From contig JAZQHP010000059.1 of NCBI GenBank assembly GCA_045540655.1, positions 1 through 36,929 of the forward strand: a DNA stretch of 36,929 bases, written 5' to 3'. Numbering within the stretch: position 1 is the stretch's first letter; each line of letters starts with the position of its first letter. Positions 1 to 8,286 of this stretch are shown one piece after another. The notes under the pieces were generated by a model. It was not told the origin of the DNA. It did no database searches and worked only from the letters and a program-made list of their open reading frames with translations. The position numbers were made by a program, and so were the translations under genes. The DNA is from RGIG1959 sp045540655. GTDB taxonomy: Bacteria; Bacillota; Clostridia; Oscillospirales; Acutalibacteraceae.

Positions 1-519
1 CTGCTCTTTGTAGTTCCATTCGCGGCCGTAAATGTACAAATTCTCACTCAGCCACGTCGCCATCACCTTTTTCATGCGTTTCCAGTGGATGGCGTCTTTA
101 TTGCCTTTACACAAAATATTCCAACCGCTGCCGTGGGACGCTTTCATAATAAAGCGGTCGGGAAGTGCATCCACATCCACATCCTCGGCACGATCATACA
201 CCGCAATATTGGGGATCACAAGCTCCGGGAACCCCTGTTCCGCAATGTAGCGTTTGGCTTCCACCTTATCCGAGCAGATCGGGATCGCGGGATCGCGATA
301 GAAAAGCTTGAGCCACTGCAGCTTCTCCGTGAAATCCTTCGGATGTTCAAGATCCGGCAAGCGGCCGCCGTTGGCTTTGCGATACAGCTTCTCCACAAAC
401 TCGCGGTCGGTGTACTGCGCGGCATACGCCTCATATTGACGGCGTTTGCGCGCCTCCACCAGTTGGAGGCCCAGTGGATGACTCTTGATCGCTTGCTTCA
501 GTTTCGCGATTACGGACAC
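1..519 (-). CDS. TupA-like ATP-grasp protein, partial (3' end off the window)
   Basis: The 173 visible residues start at a GTG and run without a stop to base 1. The phrase DRFIMKASHGSGWNIL (about residues 124-139) is typical of TupA-like ATP-grasp proteins found in polysaccharide and teichuronopeptide loci, and the N-terminal half (FTEKLQWLKLFY, CSDKVEAKRYI) matches the same family. The family is thought to ligate an amino acid or other carboxylate to a surface polymer; the exact substrate is unknown. The GTG is preferred because the upstream ATG in another frame hits a stop after four codons. It lies 10 bases after the stop of the GT2 gene, with a weak GAGGGAA ribosome site, so it is the last visible gene of the minus-strand polysaccharide operon. 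The C-terminus, and with it the metal-binding residues, is not visible. Confidence 0.8.
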   Translation of the reverse strand, partial: MSVIAKLKQAIKSHPLGLQLVEARKRRQYEAYAAQYTDREFVEKLYRKANGGRLPDLEHPKDFTEKLQWLKLFYRDPAIPICSDKVEAKRYIAEQGFPELVIPNIAVYDRAEDVDVDALPDRFIMKASHGSGWNILCKGNKDAIHWKRMKKVMATWLSENLYIYGREWNYKEQ

Positions 520-529
520 ATCGCTTCCC

Positions 530-1357
530 TCATTTCTTCTTATCTTCTCTCTTTTTTTGCCATTCCCGATACCACAGCACGCCACGGATGGGGACGAGCA
601 CCTTGAGCAGTCCGATCGTCGGCTTGATATACCAATGGATCGGGTAGTTTAACAATCGATAGCCGTACACGGTGGTTTGATAGGATATCCAGCGGTCCTT
701 CGCCGTGCGGCGTTTGATCGCGTCGACGTCCTCGCGCACCATGTAGAGCGGCTCTTGCAGATTCGCGCCTTTATAGCCCGCATGTAAAAACCGATACCAC
801 AAATCGCGGTCCTGCCCCCTGACCGTGCGCGGACAAACGGTATAGCCGCCGAGTGCGTTGTACACCTCCGTGTACGCCAGAATGGTGGCATGATTAAACG
901 CCAGCCCGCTGTGCGGGGTGAAGCGATCGGGATATTCCACACAGGTCGCCACCGCGCCCAGACTGCCGTCATCGTAAAACCGTTGCATCGCCGTGCCGAC
1001 GAGCACGATGTCCTCGTGCGCCCGCAAAAATGCCACCTGCTTTTCAAAGCGGTCGGGCACCGAGCGGTCATCGCCGTCCATGCGGGCGACAAACTCACCG
1101 CTCGCATGGGACAGGCAATGGTTTAATGTAAAAGCCAGTTTGGAGTTGGTTTCGTTTTGGAGGAGAATAATTTTGTCGGGATACTGCTGACGATAGCGTT
1201 CGGCGATCGCATAGGTATCGTCTGTGGAGCAATCGTCGCACAGGATCAATTCCCAGTTATCATAGGTTTGTGCCAGAATCGAATCGATCGCTTCGGGAAG
1301 CGTTTTGGCACAGTTATAGATGCCCATCAAAATGGAAATTTTTCCGTTCCCGCTCAT
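530..1357 (-). CDS. Family 2 glycosyltransferase (GT-A fold)
   Basis: This 275-residue protein opens with ISILMGIYNCAKTLPEAIDSI, the usual start of GT2 enzymes. It has a nucleotide-binding region DDCSTDD and a metal-binding DxD motif in ARMDGDDRSVPDRF. It has no obvious membrane domain, so it is probably a cytoplasmic transferase adding one sugar to a lipid-linked repeat unit; donor and acceptor cannot be read from sequence. Two starts are possible: ATG at 1357 (used here) and an in-frame GTG at 1363 that overlaps the upstream stop as GTGA. The AAGGAG site sits about 5 bases before the GTG and 11 before the ATG, so the GTG with translational coupling is a real alternative. It lies between the epimerase and the TupA-like gene in the same operon. 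Confidence 0.88.
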   Translation of the reverse strand: MSGNGKISILMGIYNCAKTLPEAIDSILAQTYDNWELILCDDCSTDDTYAIAERYRQQYPDKIILLQNETNSKLAFTLNHCLSHASGEFVARMDGDDRSVPDRFEKQVAFLRAHEDIVLVGTAMQRFYDDGSLGAVATCVEYPDRFTPHSGLAFNHATILAYTEVYNALGGYTVCPRTVRGQDRDLWYRFLHAGYKGANLQEPLYMVREDVDAIKRRTAKDRWISYQTTVYGYRLLNYPIHWYIKPTIGLLKVLVPIRGVLWYREWQKKREDKKK

Positions 1358-1359
1358 AC

Positions 1360-2334
1360 TCACAAATTCTCCTTGTACCACGCAATCGCGGCCTCAATGC
1401 CGCGCTCAAAGCTCCAGTCGGGATCGTACCCGAGGAGGTTGCGCGCCTTTGAAATATCCGCGTTGCTGTGCTTGATATCGCCCGGACGGTCGGGGCCGAA
1501 ATGCGGTTCAATATCCTTGCCGAGTGCCGCCGTCAGGTGATAGTAAATATCAATCAGGTATTCCCGTCCGCCGTAAGCGACGTTGTACGCCTGACCCGCC
1601 GCTTCGTGCGAGCCGAGGCACGCCTTCAAGTTCGCTTCGATCACGTTTTCGATATACGTGAAGTCGCGGGACTGCTTGCCGTCGCCGTTGATAGTCGGTT
1701 GCTCATCATTGATGAGCATTTTAAGGAATTTCGGAATGACCGCCGCATAGGCACCGTTGGGGTCCTGGCGGCGACCGAACACGTTGAAATACCGCAGGCC
1801 GTAGGTGTCAAGACCGTACAGCTTCGTATACAGCTTGCCGTATTCCTCATCGACGCGCTTCGTCAGCGCGTAGGGCGACAGCAAGTTGCCCTCCTGCCCT
1901 TCCGTCTTCGGAAGCACGGGATGATCGCCGTACACCGACGAGCTCGACGCGTACACGAACTTCTTCACGCCCTGCTGACGCGCCGCCTCCATCATGTTGA
2001 GTGTTCCGCGGATGTTCACCTCTTCGTAGAAGAGCGGCATCTCAATGCTGCGCGGGACACTGCCCCACGCCGCCTGATTGAGCACATAATCCACGCCCTC
2101 GCACGCCTTCAGGCAGGTATCCAGATCGCGGATATCGCCTTCGATGAAGGTGTAGTTCGGATGATCGATAAACAGATCGACATTGGCACGTTTGCCGGTC
2201 GACAGGTTATCGAGGCAACGCACGGTGTAGCCGAGGTTCAGGATCGCTTCGCACAGGTTCGAGCCGATAAAGCCCGCGCCGCCCGTGACGAGAAACACCG
2301 AACCCTCGGGGAATGTCACATGTTGATAGCCCAT
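1360..2334 (-). CDS. UDP-N-acetylhexosamine(uronate) 4-epimerase, WbpP/TviC type
   Basis: A 324-residue extended short-chain dehydrogenase/reductase. The NAD-binding GGAGFIG lies at residues 18-24, followed by LDNLSTGKRANVD, and the catalytic Tyr155-x3-Lys159 (SPYALTK) is preceded by the serine block YASSSSVYGDHP. The stretches GSVPRSI and RYFNVFGRRQDPNGAYAAVIPK are the signature of the WbpP/TviC branch, which interconverts UDP-GlcNAc(A) and UDP-GalNAc(A). The neighbouring 6-dehydrogenase upstream suggests the pair makes UDP-GalNAcA as for Vi antigen; that is inference from the pairing. The start is an ATG with AGAGGAA upstream, 25 bases after the dehydrogenase stop. Its stop overlaps or abuts the start of the following GT2 gene. 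Confidence 0.92.
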   Translation of the reverse strand: MGYQHVTFPEGSVFLVTGGAGFIGSNLCEAILNLGYTVRCLDNLSTGKRANVDLFIDHPNYTFIEGDIRDLDTCLKACEGVDYVLNQAAWGSVPRSIEMPLFYEEVNIRGTLNMMEAARQQGVKKFVYASSSSVYGDHPVLPKTEGQEGNLLSPYALTKRVDEEYGKLYTKLYGLDTYGLRYFNVFGRRQDPNGAYAAVIPKFLKMLINDEQPTINGDGKQSRDFTYIENVIEANLKACLGSHEAAGQAYNVAYGGREYLIDIYYHLTAALGKDIEPHFGPDRPGDIKHSNADISKARNLLGYDPDWSFERGIEAAIAWYKENL

Positions 2335-2359
2335 GGCGGATTCCTCTTTTCCTAAATAA

Positions 2360-3679
2360 TTACAGTCTCCAGTATTGATAACCCGCCTGCTCGTATTCCT
2401 GGCGGTCGAGCAGACCCTTGATGTCGATGAGCACCTTCTTGTCGTTGGGAACAGCCTTGTACAGCTTGTCCATATCCGCCATCGTCAGATCCTTGAACTC
2501 ATCGTGTGCAACCGCCAGAATCACCGCATCCATATCGGCAATGTCCGCCATGTCGACGAACTCGATGCCGTACTCATGCAGGGCTTCTTCCTTGTCCGCC
2601 GCGGGATCGGCGATGACGGGCGTGATGCCGTATTCCTTGAGCTCGTTGTATATATCGATGATGCGGGTGTTGCGGGTATCGGGGCAGTTCTCCTTGAAGG
2701 TGAAGCCGAGCATCGCGACCTTCGCATTCTTGATCGACACGTCCGCCTTGATCAGATTCTTGACAAGGCTCTCCGCCACATAGTGACCCATGTCGTCGTT
2801 GATGCGGCGACCCGACAGGATGATCTGGCTGTGATAGCCGAGCGATTCCGCCTTGTAGGTCAGATAGTAGGGGTCAACGCCGATGCAGTGACCGCCGACC
2901 AGACCCGGATAGAACTTCAGGAAGTTCCATTTCGTGCCCGCCGCTTCCAGCACAGACTTCGTATCGATGCCCATCTTGTTGAAGATGATGGACAGCTCGT
3001 TCATAAACGCAATGTTGATATCGCGCTGGCTGTTTTCGATGACCTCCGCCGCTTCCGCCACCTTGATGGTCGCCGCGCGATGCACGCCCGCTTCCACGAC
3101 CAGCTCATACACCTTCGCGACTTCCTCGAGGGTCTCGTCGTCCATGCCGGACACGATCTTCACGATGGTCTCCAGGCGATGCACCTTGTCGCCGGGGTTG
3201 ATACGCTCGGGCGAGTAGCCGATCTTGAAATCGACGCCGCACTTCAGACCGCTTTCCGCTTCGAGGATCGGAATGCACACGTCCTCCGTCACGCCGGGAT
3301 ACACGGTGGATTCGTACACCACGATCGCGCCCTTGGTCAGGTTGCGACCGACCACACGGCTCGCGCCTTCCACGGGAGACAGGTCGGGTGTGTGATCGTC
3401 GTTGACAGGCGTCGGCACGGCAACGATGATGAACTTCGCCTCTTTAATGCGGGTTTCATCGCTCGTGAAATCTACCGAGCAGGCGGCAATCGCCGCGTCG
3501 CCGACTTCCTTCGTCGGATCGAAGCCGGCTTTGTACAGCTCCACCTTGCGCGCGTTCACGTCGAAGCCGATAACATCGACCTTCTTGGAGAACGCGACAG
3601 CAATCGGCATGCCGACGTAGCCCAGACCCACCAGGGCCACTTTTTCTTCTTTATTGACTATTTTTTCATACAGGGACAT
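2360..3679 (-). CDS. UDP-N-acetylhexosamine 6-dehydrogenase, TviB/WbpO type
   Basis: A 439-residue nucleotide-sugar dehydrogenase. The Rossmann motif is VALVGLGYVGMPIA (residues 14-27), then VAVPTPV and ESTVYPGVTED, the central helix region KVAEAAEVIENSQRDINIAFMNEL (206-229, containing the conserved Lys206 and Asn), and the catalytic Cys265 in GGHCIGVDPYYLT. The third domain contains LGFTFKENCPDTRNTR. This family oxidises C6 of a UDP-HexNAc to the uronate with two NAD+. The similarity pattern is closest to the TviB/WbpO group rather than UDP-glucose dehydrogenases. It lies 3 bases after the GT4 gene and 25 before the 4-epimerase, so the two steps are co-transcribed. GlcNAc against ManNAc as substrate cannot be decided by eye. 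Confidence 0.93.
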   Translation of the reverse strand: MSLYEKIVNKEEKVALVGLGYVGMPIAVAFSKKVDVIGFDVNARKVELYKAGFDPTKEVGDAAIAACSVDFTSDETRIKEAKFIIVAVPTPVNDDHTPDLSPVEGASRVVGRNLTKGAIVVYESTVYPGVTEDVCIPILEAESGLKCGVDFKIGYSPERINPGDKVHRLETIVKIVSGMDDETLEEVAKVYELVVEAGVHRAATIKVAEAAEVIENSQRDINIAFMNELSIIFNKMGIDTKSVLEAAGTKWNFLKFYPGLVGGHCIGVDPYYLTYKAESLGYHSQIILSGRRINDDMGHYVAESLVKNLIKADVSIKNAKVAMLGFTFKENCPDTRNTRIIDIYNELKEYGITPVIADPAADKEEALHEYGIEFVDMADIADMDAVILAVAHDEFKDLTMADMDKLYKAVPNDKKVLIDIKGLLDRQEYEQAGYQYWRL

Positions 3680-3682
3680 AAC

Positions 3683-4789
3683 TCACAACTCCATTTCTTC
3701 TATCATTTGTCGATTGACTTTATGCACTTCATATTTCTCAACGCACAGATCGTGCGAATGATTCGCCATGGTTTGTCGAAGATCCGCATCCTCGGCAAGT
3801 TCCAGGATTCTGGCCGCCATCTGCTCGCTGTCGCCGACGGGAACCAGATAGCCGTTATAGCCTTCCTTCACCGTTTCGCGGCATCCGGGTGCATCGGTCG
3901 TGATGATCGGCCGTCCGGTCGCCATCGCTTCCAGCACGCTGCGCGGCGTGCCTTCATGATAGGACGGTAATACAAAGATCGAACATCGCTCCAGATGCTC
4001 GCGCACATCGCCGGAATGTCCGAGATACTCGATGGTGCTTGACTCAATATAGGTTTCGAGCTCCTCTTTTGTGAGCGATTCGGGATTGGTGTCGAGGCCA
4101 CCGACGAGCAGGAACCGCACATCGGGACGCTTCTCTTTGACGATCTGTGCCGCCCGCAGGTATTCGCGGATGCCCTTGCTCCAGACAAGCCTCGCCACCA
4201 TCAGCACCACCGGCGCATCGGGAAGCGGCTTTTGTGCAAAATGCTCCATATCGACACCCGAGCCGCCGACGATCACCGCCTGGCTCTCTTTCACAATGCC
4301 GAAGCGTTTGAAAGCGGCATAGTCATCGGGATTCTGGAAAAAGATGCGGCGACAGGCTTTGTGTGTGTTACCGAACAGGGTTTTGAGCACCGTGCGCACC
4401 ACCGCGTTTTTCAGGCCTTTGCTGTAAAACGCGATTTCCAGTCCCGATACCAGCACATACATATTGGGGATTTTGAGCATCTTCGCCGCCATACCGCCGT
4501 AGGCGATCGGCTTGGACATATACGCAAAAAACACATCGGGAGATAGTTCTTTTAACACTTGTTTGAAGATCCGGATGGTTTTCAGATCCTCCAGAAAGGC
4601 AGTGCCGGTGCGCGACATCGGTACCTGTATATAGGAAGCACCGAGCGCCGCAACACTGTCGGTCATTTCTTCGGGCGGCTCGCAGGAAATGCAAATCACT
4701 TCATGCCCTTTCGCGACGATATCCCGAATCAGATTGCCGCGAAAGTTGGTCAGCGACACGCCGCTGCTGGCCGCAATCACTACTTTCAT
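3683..4789 (-). CDS. Family 4 glycosyltransferase (GT-B fold)
   Basis: A 368-residue retaining glycosyltransferase. The N-terminal domain starts MKVVIAASSGVSLTNFRGNL and has YMSKPIAYGGMAAKM typical of EPS GT4 enzymes. The C-terminal domain has ARLVWSKGIREYLRAA (199-214) and the E-x7-E motif Glu279-Glu287 (EGTPRSVLE). It is predicted to transfer a sugar onto the lipid-linked intermediate at the inner membrane face. The start chosen is the ATG at 4789, which overlaps the stop of the upstream aminotransferase-like gene as ATGA, implying translational coupling. The open frame extends 49 codons further upstream, but that part is an out-of-frame reading of the neighbour. The product sugar is not predictable. 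Confidence 0.93.
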   Translation of the reverse strand: MKVVIAASSGVSLTNFRGNLIRDIVAKGHEVICISCEPPEEMTDSVAALGASYIQVPMSRTGTAFLEDLKTIRIFKQVLKELSPDVFFAYMSKPIAYGGMAAKMLKIPNMYVLVSGLEIAFYSKGLKNAVVRTVLKTLFGNTHKACRRIFFQNPDDYAAFKRFGIVKESQAVIVGGSGVDMEHFAQKPLPDAPVVLMVARLVWSKGIREYLRAAQIVKEKRPDVRFLLVGGLDTNPESLTKEELETYIESSTIEYLGHSGDVREHLERCSIFVLPSYHEGTPRSVLEAMATGRPIITTDAPGCRETVKEGYNGYLVPVGDSEQMAARILELAEDADLRQTMANHSHDLCVEKYEVHKVNRQMIEEMEL

Positions 4790-5760
4790 GTGCCGAGATA
4801 CCCCCTTATCAGTTGCTCGGTAAAGCGCAGCTCCTCTTCGCCGTATCGCTGGTCGATCGTGATCGGAATGACGTACCGCGACAGGCGGTATTCGGTCGAA
4901 TCCGTCGGCACTTCCTCGAGCAGATAGCTCCACCAATGCCCTTGGAACAGCTTATGTTTCTGCAGGTACGGCAGCAATCCGTCATCCTCAACGACGAGCG
5001 GATACACCATCGGTACCGTGTGTTCATCGTAATACATCGCCGCATCGAGGGTATTGTAGCGATCAAGCAGTCGCCGCGCCGTTTCAAAATTCTCGCGGCG
5101 TTTGGCGATGTTGTACTCATTATCCTCCGCATCAAGCAAGCGCTGCGTCAGCTTCGACATGCGGCGAATATCAGCGGCATCGATGCGATGCTCGTTGATC
5201 ATCCGCGCCTCGTAGCCCTTGCCTTCACAGCCGTATTCGATGCGGGAGAACAGGAACCCCGCCGTATCGGAGGAATAGTCCTGTTCATATTCTTCCAAAA
5301 AGCGTGTCGCGCCGTCGCCGACCACATACGCGCCGTCGGGGACACCGACAAACTTGCGGGCGGAATATACCGTCATCGCGCCGTCGACGGCCTTACTGAA
5401 AAACGCCTGCGACGCATCGACAATGCAGTGGCGGTAACGCGCGGCGAGCGCCGCCATACGTGCATCGCTCATCACGCCGTAATAGTTGACCACCAGCACC
5501 GCTTCGTCCTCGCCGACCGCGTCAAGTTGCGGTTCAAAGCGGTCGTCAATCGAATAATATTTCAGATTCACATCTTTTTTCTGCAAAAACTCGCGCACCG
5601 TATCGCATTGATAGCGCGGCAACCACAAGGTACGGCAACCAAGGCATCGGAACGCGTGCCAGATCGCCGCGCGTCCCGTGTTCAGTCGCGCCACCTGTTC
5701 ACCGCCGTGCCATTCGCGTCCGCGCGGGAGCTGCAGTTCAATGAAGCTTCCGATTTCCAT
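4786..5760 (-). CDS. DegT/DnrJ/EryC1-like PLP enzyme
   Basis: A 324-residue divergent member of the sugar aminotransferase fold. RLNTGRAAIWHAFRCLG resembles the family's substrate-loop start, DASQAF (115-120) stands where EDAAQA is usual, and YSARKFVGVPDGAYV (132-146) supplies the presumed PLP lysine Lys136. It is about 50 residues shorter than classical DegT proteins such as WecE and lacks the standard C-terminal GHxxHxY block. The reaction is therefore uncertain: aminotransferase or dehydratase. It starts one base after the WbqC-like stop (TAA directly followed by ATG) and overlaps the GT4 start by 4 bases. The tight coupling with WbqC suggests that the two act together on one sugar nucleotide or polymer. 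Confidence 0.75.
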   Translation of the reverse strand: MEIGSFIELQLPRGREWHGGEQVARLNTGRAAIWHAFRCLGCRTLWLPRYQCDTVREFLQKKDVNLKYYSIDDRFEPQLDAVGEDEAVLVVNYYGVMSDARMAALAARYRHCIVDASQAFFSKAVDGAMTVYSARKFVGVPDGAYVVGDGATRFLEEYEQDYSSDTAGFLFSRIEYGCEGKGYEARMINEHRIDAADIRRMSKLTQRLLDAEDNEYNIAKRRENFETARRLLDRYNTLDAAMYYDEHTVPMVYPLVVEDDGLLPYLQKHKLFQGHWWSYLLEEVPTDSTEYRLSRYVIPITIDQRYGEEELRFTEQLIRGYLGT

Positions 5761-6447
5761 TTACACACCTCGAAATGCTTTGTCCGCGCGCTCCCAATCG
5801 AAGCCGCAGTTGAACAGATAGTCGACAATGGACATGTTCGGCAGAAATTCCTTCCACAGCTGCGGATACTCAAACGGATGATAATCCGTATATTGCAGTT
5901 TAACGCCGCGGTCGGTGAAATGCTCATCCACCTGATACGCCTTCGCACCGTTGCCGGAAATGTACGTGTCGCCGTCGAGCATCACGCAGATGTCGATGAC
6001 GCGTTCCTCGCGCACCGTTTGGATATCCATCTCGGAAGTGCGGTAAAATTCCGCGCCGAAGCCGAAGGATTTCGCGATCCACGTGTTGATCGCAATATTC
6101 ATATCCGCCAGGCTCGCATACTCGGCATTGAGCAGTTCGGAGAACGGCGGGAAGATCTCCTTGAAAAACGGGGCTCTGGCGTAGTTCATTTCCATCGTTT
6201 TCAGATGCTTTTTCTTCCAGCCGAGCTCGTCCTTCGTGCGCACCGCGTTGATCGGATCGCCGAAGTGATGATCCGTCGGCACCTTCAGGCGGGTTTCCCC
6301 CTGCGAGGTTTTAATGCGGTTCCAGTGATGCATGTTATCGCTGGAAAACTGCGCATCATCCAGATACACAAAGCGATCGGATTGCGCGATTTTATAAAAA
6401 TATCCTAAGTAAGGGATATAGTCGGGTTGATGGATCGACACGATCAT
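5761..6447 (-). CDS. WbqC-like protein
   Basis: A 228-residue protein matching the WbqC-like family: MIVSIHQPDYIPYLGYFYKIAQSD at the start, then FVYLDDAQF, WNRIKT and LKVPTDHHFGDPINAVR. Members sit in O-antigen and capsule loci and are usually described as glycine- or aminosugar-related transferases, but the reaction is not firmly established. The start at 6447 is preferred over longer in-frame starts because the family motif begins there and a GGAG site lies 9 bases upstream. The longer version would overlap the sugar transferase gene. It is directly joined to the DegT-like gene that follows, a pairing that implies a shared step such as aminosugar decoration. Confidence 0.88.
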   Translation of the reverse strand: MIVSIHQPDYIPYLGYFYKIAQSDRFVYLDDAQFSSDNMHHWNRIKTSQGETRLKVPTDHHFGDPINAVRTKDELGWKKKHLKTMEMNYARAPFFKEIFPPFSELLNAEYASLADMNIAINTWIAKSFGFGAEFYRTSEMDIQTVREERVIDICVMLDGDTYISGNGAKAYQVDEHFTDRGVKLQYTDYHPFEYPQLWKEFLPNMSIVDYLFNCGFDWERADKAFRGV

Positions 6448-6466
6448 ACGCGTGCTCTCCTTTCGT

Positions 6467-7120
6467 TTACGATATTTCAACAGGCTCTTCGACGGCATCC
6501 TCCGTCGGGGCATTGCCTTCAAAGCGAGCGGGACGATACGACTCGTCGGGACGCTTGGCAAAGAAGATCACATAGATGGTCTTGAAAAAGATCTTGATAT
6601 CCAGCCACAGCGAAAAATTATCGACATAATAAATGTCGTATTCAAATTTCTTTTCCCACGTTGGCGTTTCCCATTCGTTGACCGCTTCCCAGCCCGAAAT
6701 GCCGGGAATGGCATCCTGACGGTGACGCTGATAGTCATTGAACAGCGCCACATCCGACGGTAATACGGGACGCGGACCGATCAGCGACATCTCACCTTTC
6801 AGGATGTTGAGCACCTGCGGGATCTCGTCGATGTTCGTTTTGCGGATGATCTTACCCCAGGTTTTCAAACGCACCTCATCGGGAAGCAATTCTCCGTGCT
6901 CATCGCGTTCATTGGTCATCGAACGCAGTTTGTAGATGATAAATTCCTTGCACTTGTAGCCACTGCGCACCTGCTTGAAAAAGATCGGCGATTCGGGGGA
7001 ACAAATCTTGACCACCAGCATCGCGATCAGCAGAAACGGGGACGCGCAGAGGAACAACACCAGCGAAAATACAATATCAAAGGCGCGCTTGATAAAGCGC
7101 TGTACTTTTTTATCGTTCAT
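6467..7120 (-). CDS. Initiating phosphoglycosyl transferase (bacterial sugar transferase)
   Basis: A 217-residue monotopic phosphoglycosyl transferase. One N-terminal re-entrant or membrane helix (about residues 12-38) is followed by FFKQVRSGYKCKEFIIYKLRSM, the catalytic Asp98-Glu99 in RKTNIDEIPQVLN, and LKGEMSLIGPRPVLP. These are the hallmarks of the PglC/WcaJ-type family, which moves a phosphosugar from a UDP-sugar onto undecaprenyl phosphate and so starts repeat-unit synthesis. The start is ATG 7120 with GAGGAG 7 bases upstream; the frame stays open upstream but into the deacetylase gene. It is the second gene of the operon. The tail after about residue 195 is polar and acidic. Confidence 0.95.
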   Translation of the reverse strand: MNDKKVQRFIKRAFDIVFSLVLFLCASPFLLIAMLVVKICSPESPIFFKQVRSGYKCKEFIIYKLRSMTNERDEHGELLPDEVRLKTWGKIIRKTNIDEIPQVLNILKGEMSLIGPRPVLPSDVALFNDYQRHRQDAIPGISGWEAVNEWETPTWEKKFEYDIYYVDNFSLWLDIKIFFKTIYVIFFAKRPDESYRPARFEGNAPTEDAVEEPVEIS

Positions 7121-7131
7121 AGTTCGTCTCC

Positions 7132-7812
7132 TCACACAAACCGACGCAACGCCAACTGAAAGGCTTCGGCATAATGCACGCCGCCTTGCGCGCCGCGATA
7201 TGCCGCAAGGCCTTTGAGCGCTTCGGGACTGCGCGGATGCGGATAATCCCGCATCACGCCGCGGTAGAGCTTGAGTGCCTCGAGCTTCGTGTTCAGACAA
7301 TCCTCCCCGATCTCGACAAACACCGTAGGATCAAAGCCGTGCATGCCCTTGTCAAGCGCCCATTCAGTAGAAGACAGCACTTCCATATACCACAGCTCCT
7401 TAAGCGGCGGCGCATCGGCGCGGCGCTGGAACAGACGGATCGCCGCCTGACAGGCGAGCGACGTATGCAGATGGTCGTTATTCAGATCGGCGGGATGGTG
7501 CGTGATGATATGATCCGCACCGCTGTCAAGGATCGCCTTTTCAATAAACTGTACGAGTTCCAGATGCGGCACATTGTTCAGACGGATATTCGGGAAGGTG
7601 CCTTTATAAATCTTTTCGACGCCCAGCATCGCCATCGCCTTTTCGGCATCGGCATGCAGATCTTCATCGGACGGACGGAATGCACGGGCATCCGCATCGT
7701 AGGACATCACCGCCACATAGATTTTTTCACCGCTTTGCGCCAGCTTGCGCATCGTCGCGCCGGCACCGAGCACTTCATCATCGGGGTGTGCCACCACCAA
7801 CAGCCATGCCAT
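7132..7812 (-). CDS. PIG-L/LmbE family N-acetylglucosaminyl deacetylase
   Basis: A 226-residue Zn-dependent deacetylase-like protein. VVAHPDDEVLGAG (6-18) carries the zinc His9 and Asp12 and catalytic Asp11. THHPADLNNDHLHTS (104-118) supplies the second motif with His114. The family removes acetyl groups from GlcNAc-containing glycolipids or glycans. As first gene of the polysaccharide operon it probably deacetylates a HexNAc in a precursor or in the repeat unit, exposing an amine that could be modified by the TupA-like or WbqC-like proteins; that is inference. The ATG follows a strong GAGGAGGG site. The leader of about 75 bases contains the operon promoter. Confidence 0.92.
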   Translation of the reverse strand: MAWLLVVAHPDDEVLGAGATMRKLAQSGEKIYVAVMSYDADARAFRPSDEDLHADAEKAMAMLGVEKIYKGTFPNIRLNNVPHLELVQFIEKAILDSGADHIITHHPADLNNDHLHTSLACQAAIRLFQRRADAPPLKELWYMEVLSSTEWALDKGMHGFDPTVFVEIGEDCLNTKLEALKLYRGVMRDYPHPRSPEALKGLAAYRGAQGGVHYAEAFQLALRRFV

Positions 7813-7886
7813 ACGGAGTCCCTCCTCATTTCCCGGAAAGTGCGTTCCGAAAGACGCACCTCTCCTTTATATTATCTAACTAATGT

Positions 7887-7915
7887 ATTCTACCATATTT
7901 TTTTACAAATCTCAA
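7887..7915 (-). promoter_or_regulatory. Promoter of the minus-strand polysaccharide operon
   Basis: On the minus strand TTGAGA (7910-7915) is followed after 17 bases by TAGAAT (7887-7892), preceded by TATGG. It lies about 75 bases upstream of the deacetylase ATG, and no other good promoter is seen within the operon, whose genes are spaced by at most 25 bases. Confidence 0.7.
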
Positions 7916-8054
7916 GAGGGTTTGCTATATTTCTATCAAATTTCGCCGCATTTTTTGGGCAAGGTTTGCGAATAATAACCAGTCACCCCCTCCCGCTTTT
8001 GGTGATTTTGACAATCTTTGTGTGATAAACGCAGCAATCACTCCCTTGTCATCC

Positions 8055-8104
8055 AAAAAAGCCCTCCAATCGCAAAAAACTTCAAGAATTTTGCGATTAG
8101 GGGC
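8055..8104 (-). terminator. Intrinsic terminator-like hairpin reading on the minus strand
   Basis: Bases 8061-8077 pair with 8089-8104 (a near-perfect stem of about 16 bp, core AATCGCAAAA), and on the minus strand the stem is followed by six T. No gene is seen that it would terminate. It may stop antisense transcripts from the tRNA side before the polysaccharide promoter, or be the relic of a lost gene. Confidence 0.55.
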
Positions 8105-8133
8105 TTGATTTTCAGGAGAAGGTATGCTATAAT
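8105..8133 (+). promoter_or_regulatory. Promoter of tRNA-Pro
   Basis: TTGATT (8105-8110), 17-base spacer, TATAAT (8128-8133), 40 bases upstream of the tRNA 5' end. Confidence 0.75.
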
Positions 8134-8173
8134 CGCTTTCGCAGTTCGCGTGAAGCGGATGACAAATGCATAT

Positions 8174-8249
8174 CCGGGTGTGGCGCAGTTGGTAGCGCGC
8201 TTGACTGGGGGTCAAGAGGCCGTGAGTTCAAGTCTCGCCACTCGGACCA
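8174..8249 (+). tRNA. tRNA-Pro (anticodon GGG)
   Basis: A complete 76-base cloverleaf. The acceptor strands CCGGGTG and CACTCGG pair with one G-T wobble, the D-arm contains AGTTGGTAG, the anticodon stem CTTGA/TCAAG encloses CTGGGGG with anticodon GGG, the T-arm is GTGAG-TTCAAGT-CTCGC, and CCA is encoded at 8247-8249. It has its own promoter and a strong terminator directly after it. Confidence 0.96.
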
Positions 8250-8250
8250 G

Positions 8251-8286
8251 AAAAGAGACAGACCATCAGGTCTGTCTCTTTTATTT
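8251..8286 (+). terminator. Intrinsic terminator after tRNA-Pro
   Basis: A perfect 14-bp stem (8251-8264 with 8269-8282, core AGAGACAGACC) with an ATCA loop, followed by a T-rich run. Confidence 0.92.

Larger units (their letters stand above)
7813..8173. other. Divergent intergenic region between the polysaccharide operon and tRNA-Pro
   Basis: No gene is seen here. It holds the minus-strand operon promoter (7887-7915), a long hairpin with a minus-strand T run (8055-8104) and the tRNA promoter (8105-8133). The short open frames crossing it have no ribosome sites or family features. Confidence 0.7.

Noticed and set aside
2375..3970. Long plus-strand open frame of 531 codons, and a similar one at 4813-6408
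   Set aside because: They are shadows of the dehydrogenase and of the DegT-like/WbqC genes in GC-rich DNA; their products are His/Arg-rich without family features or ribosome sites.
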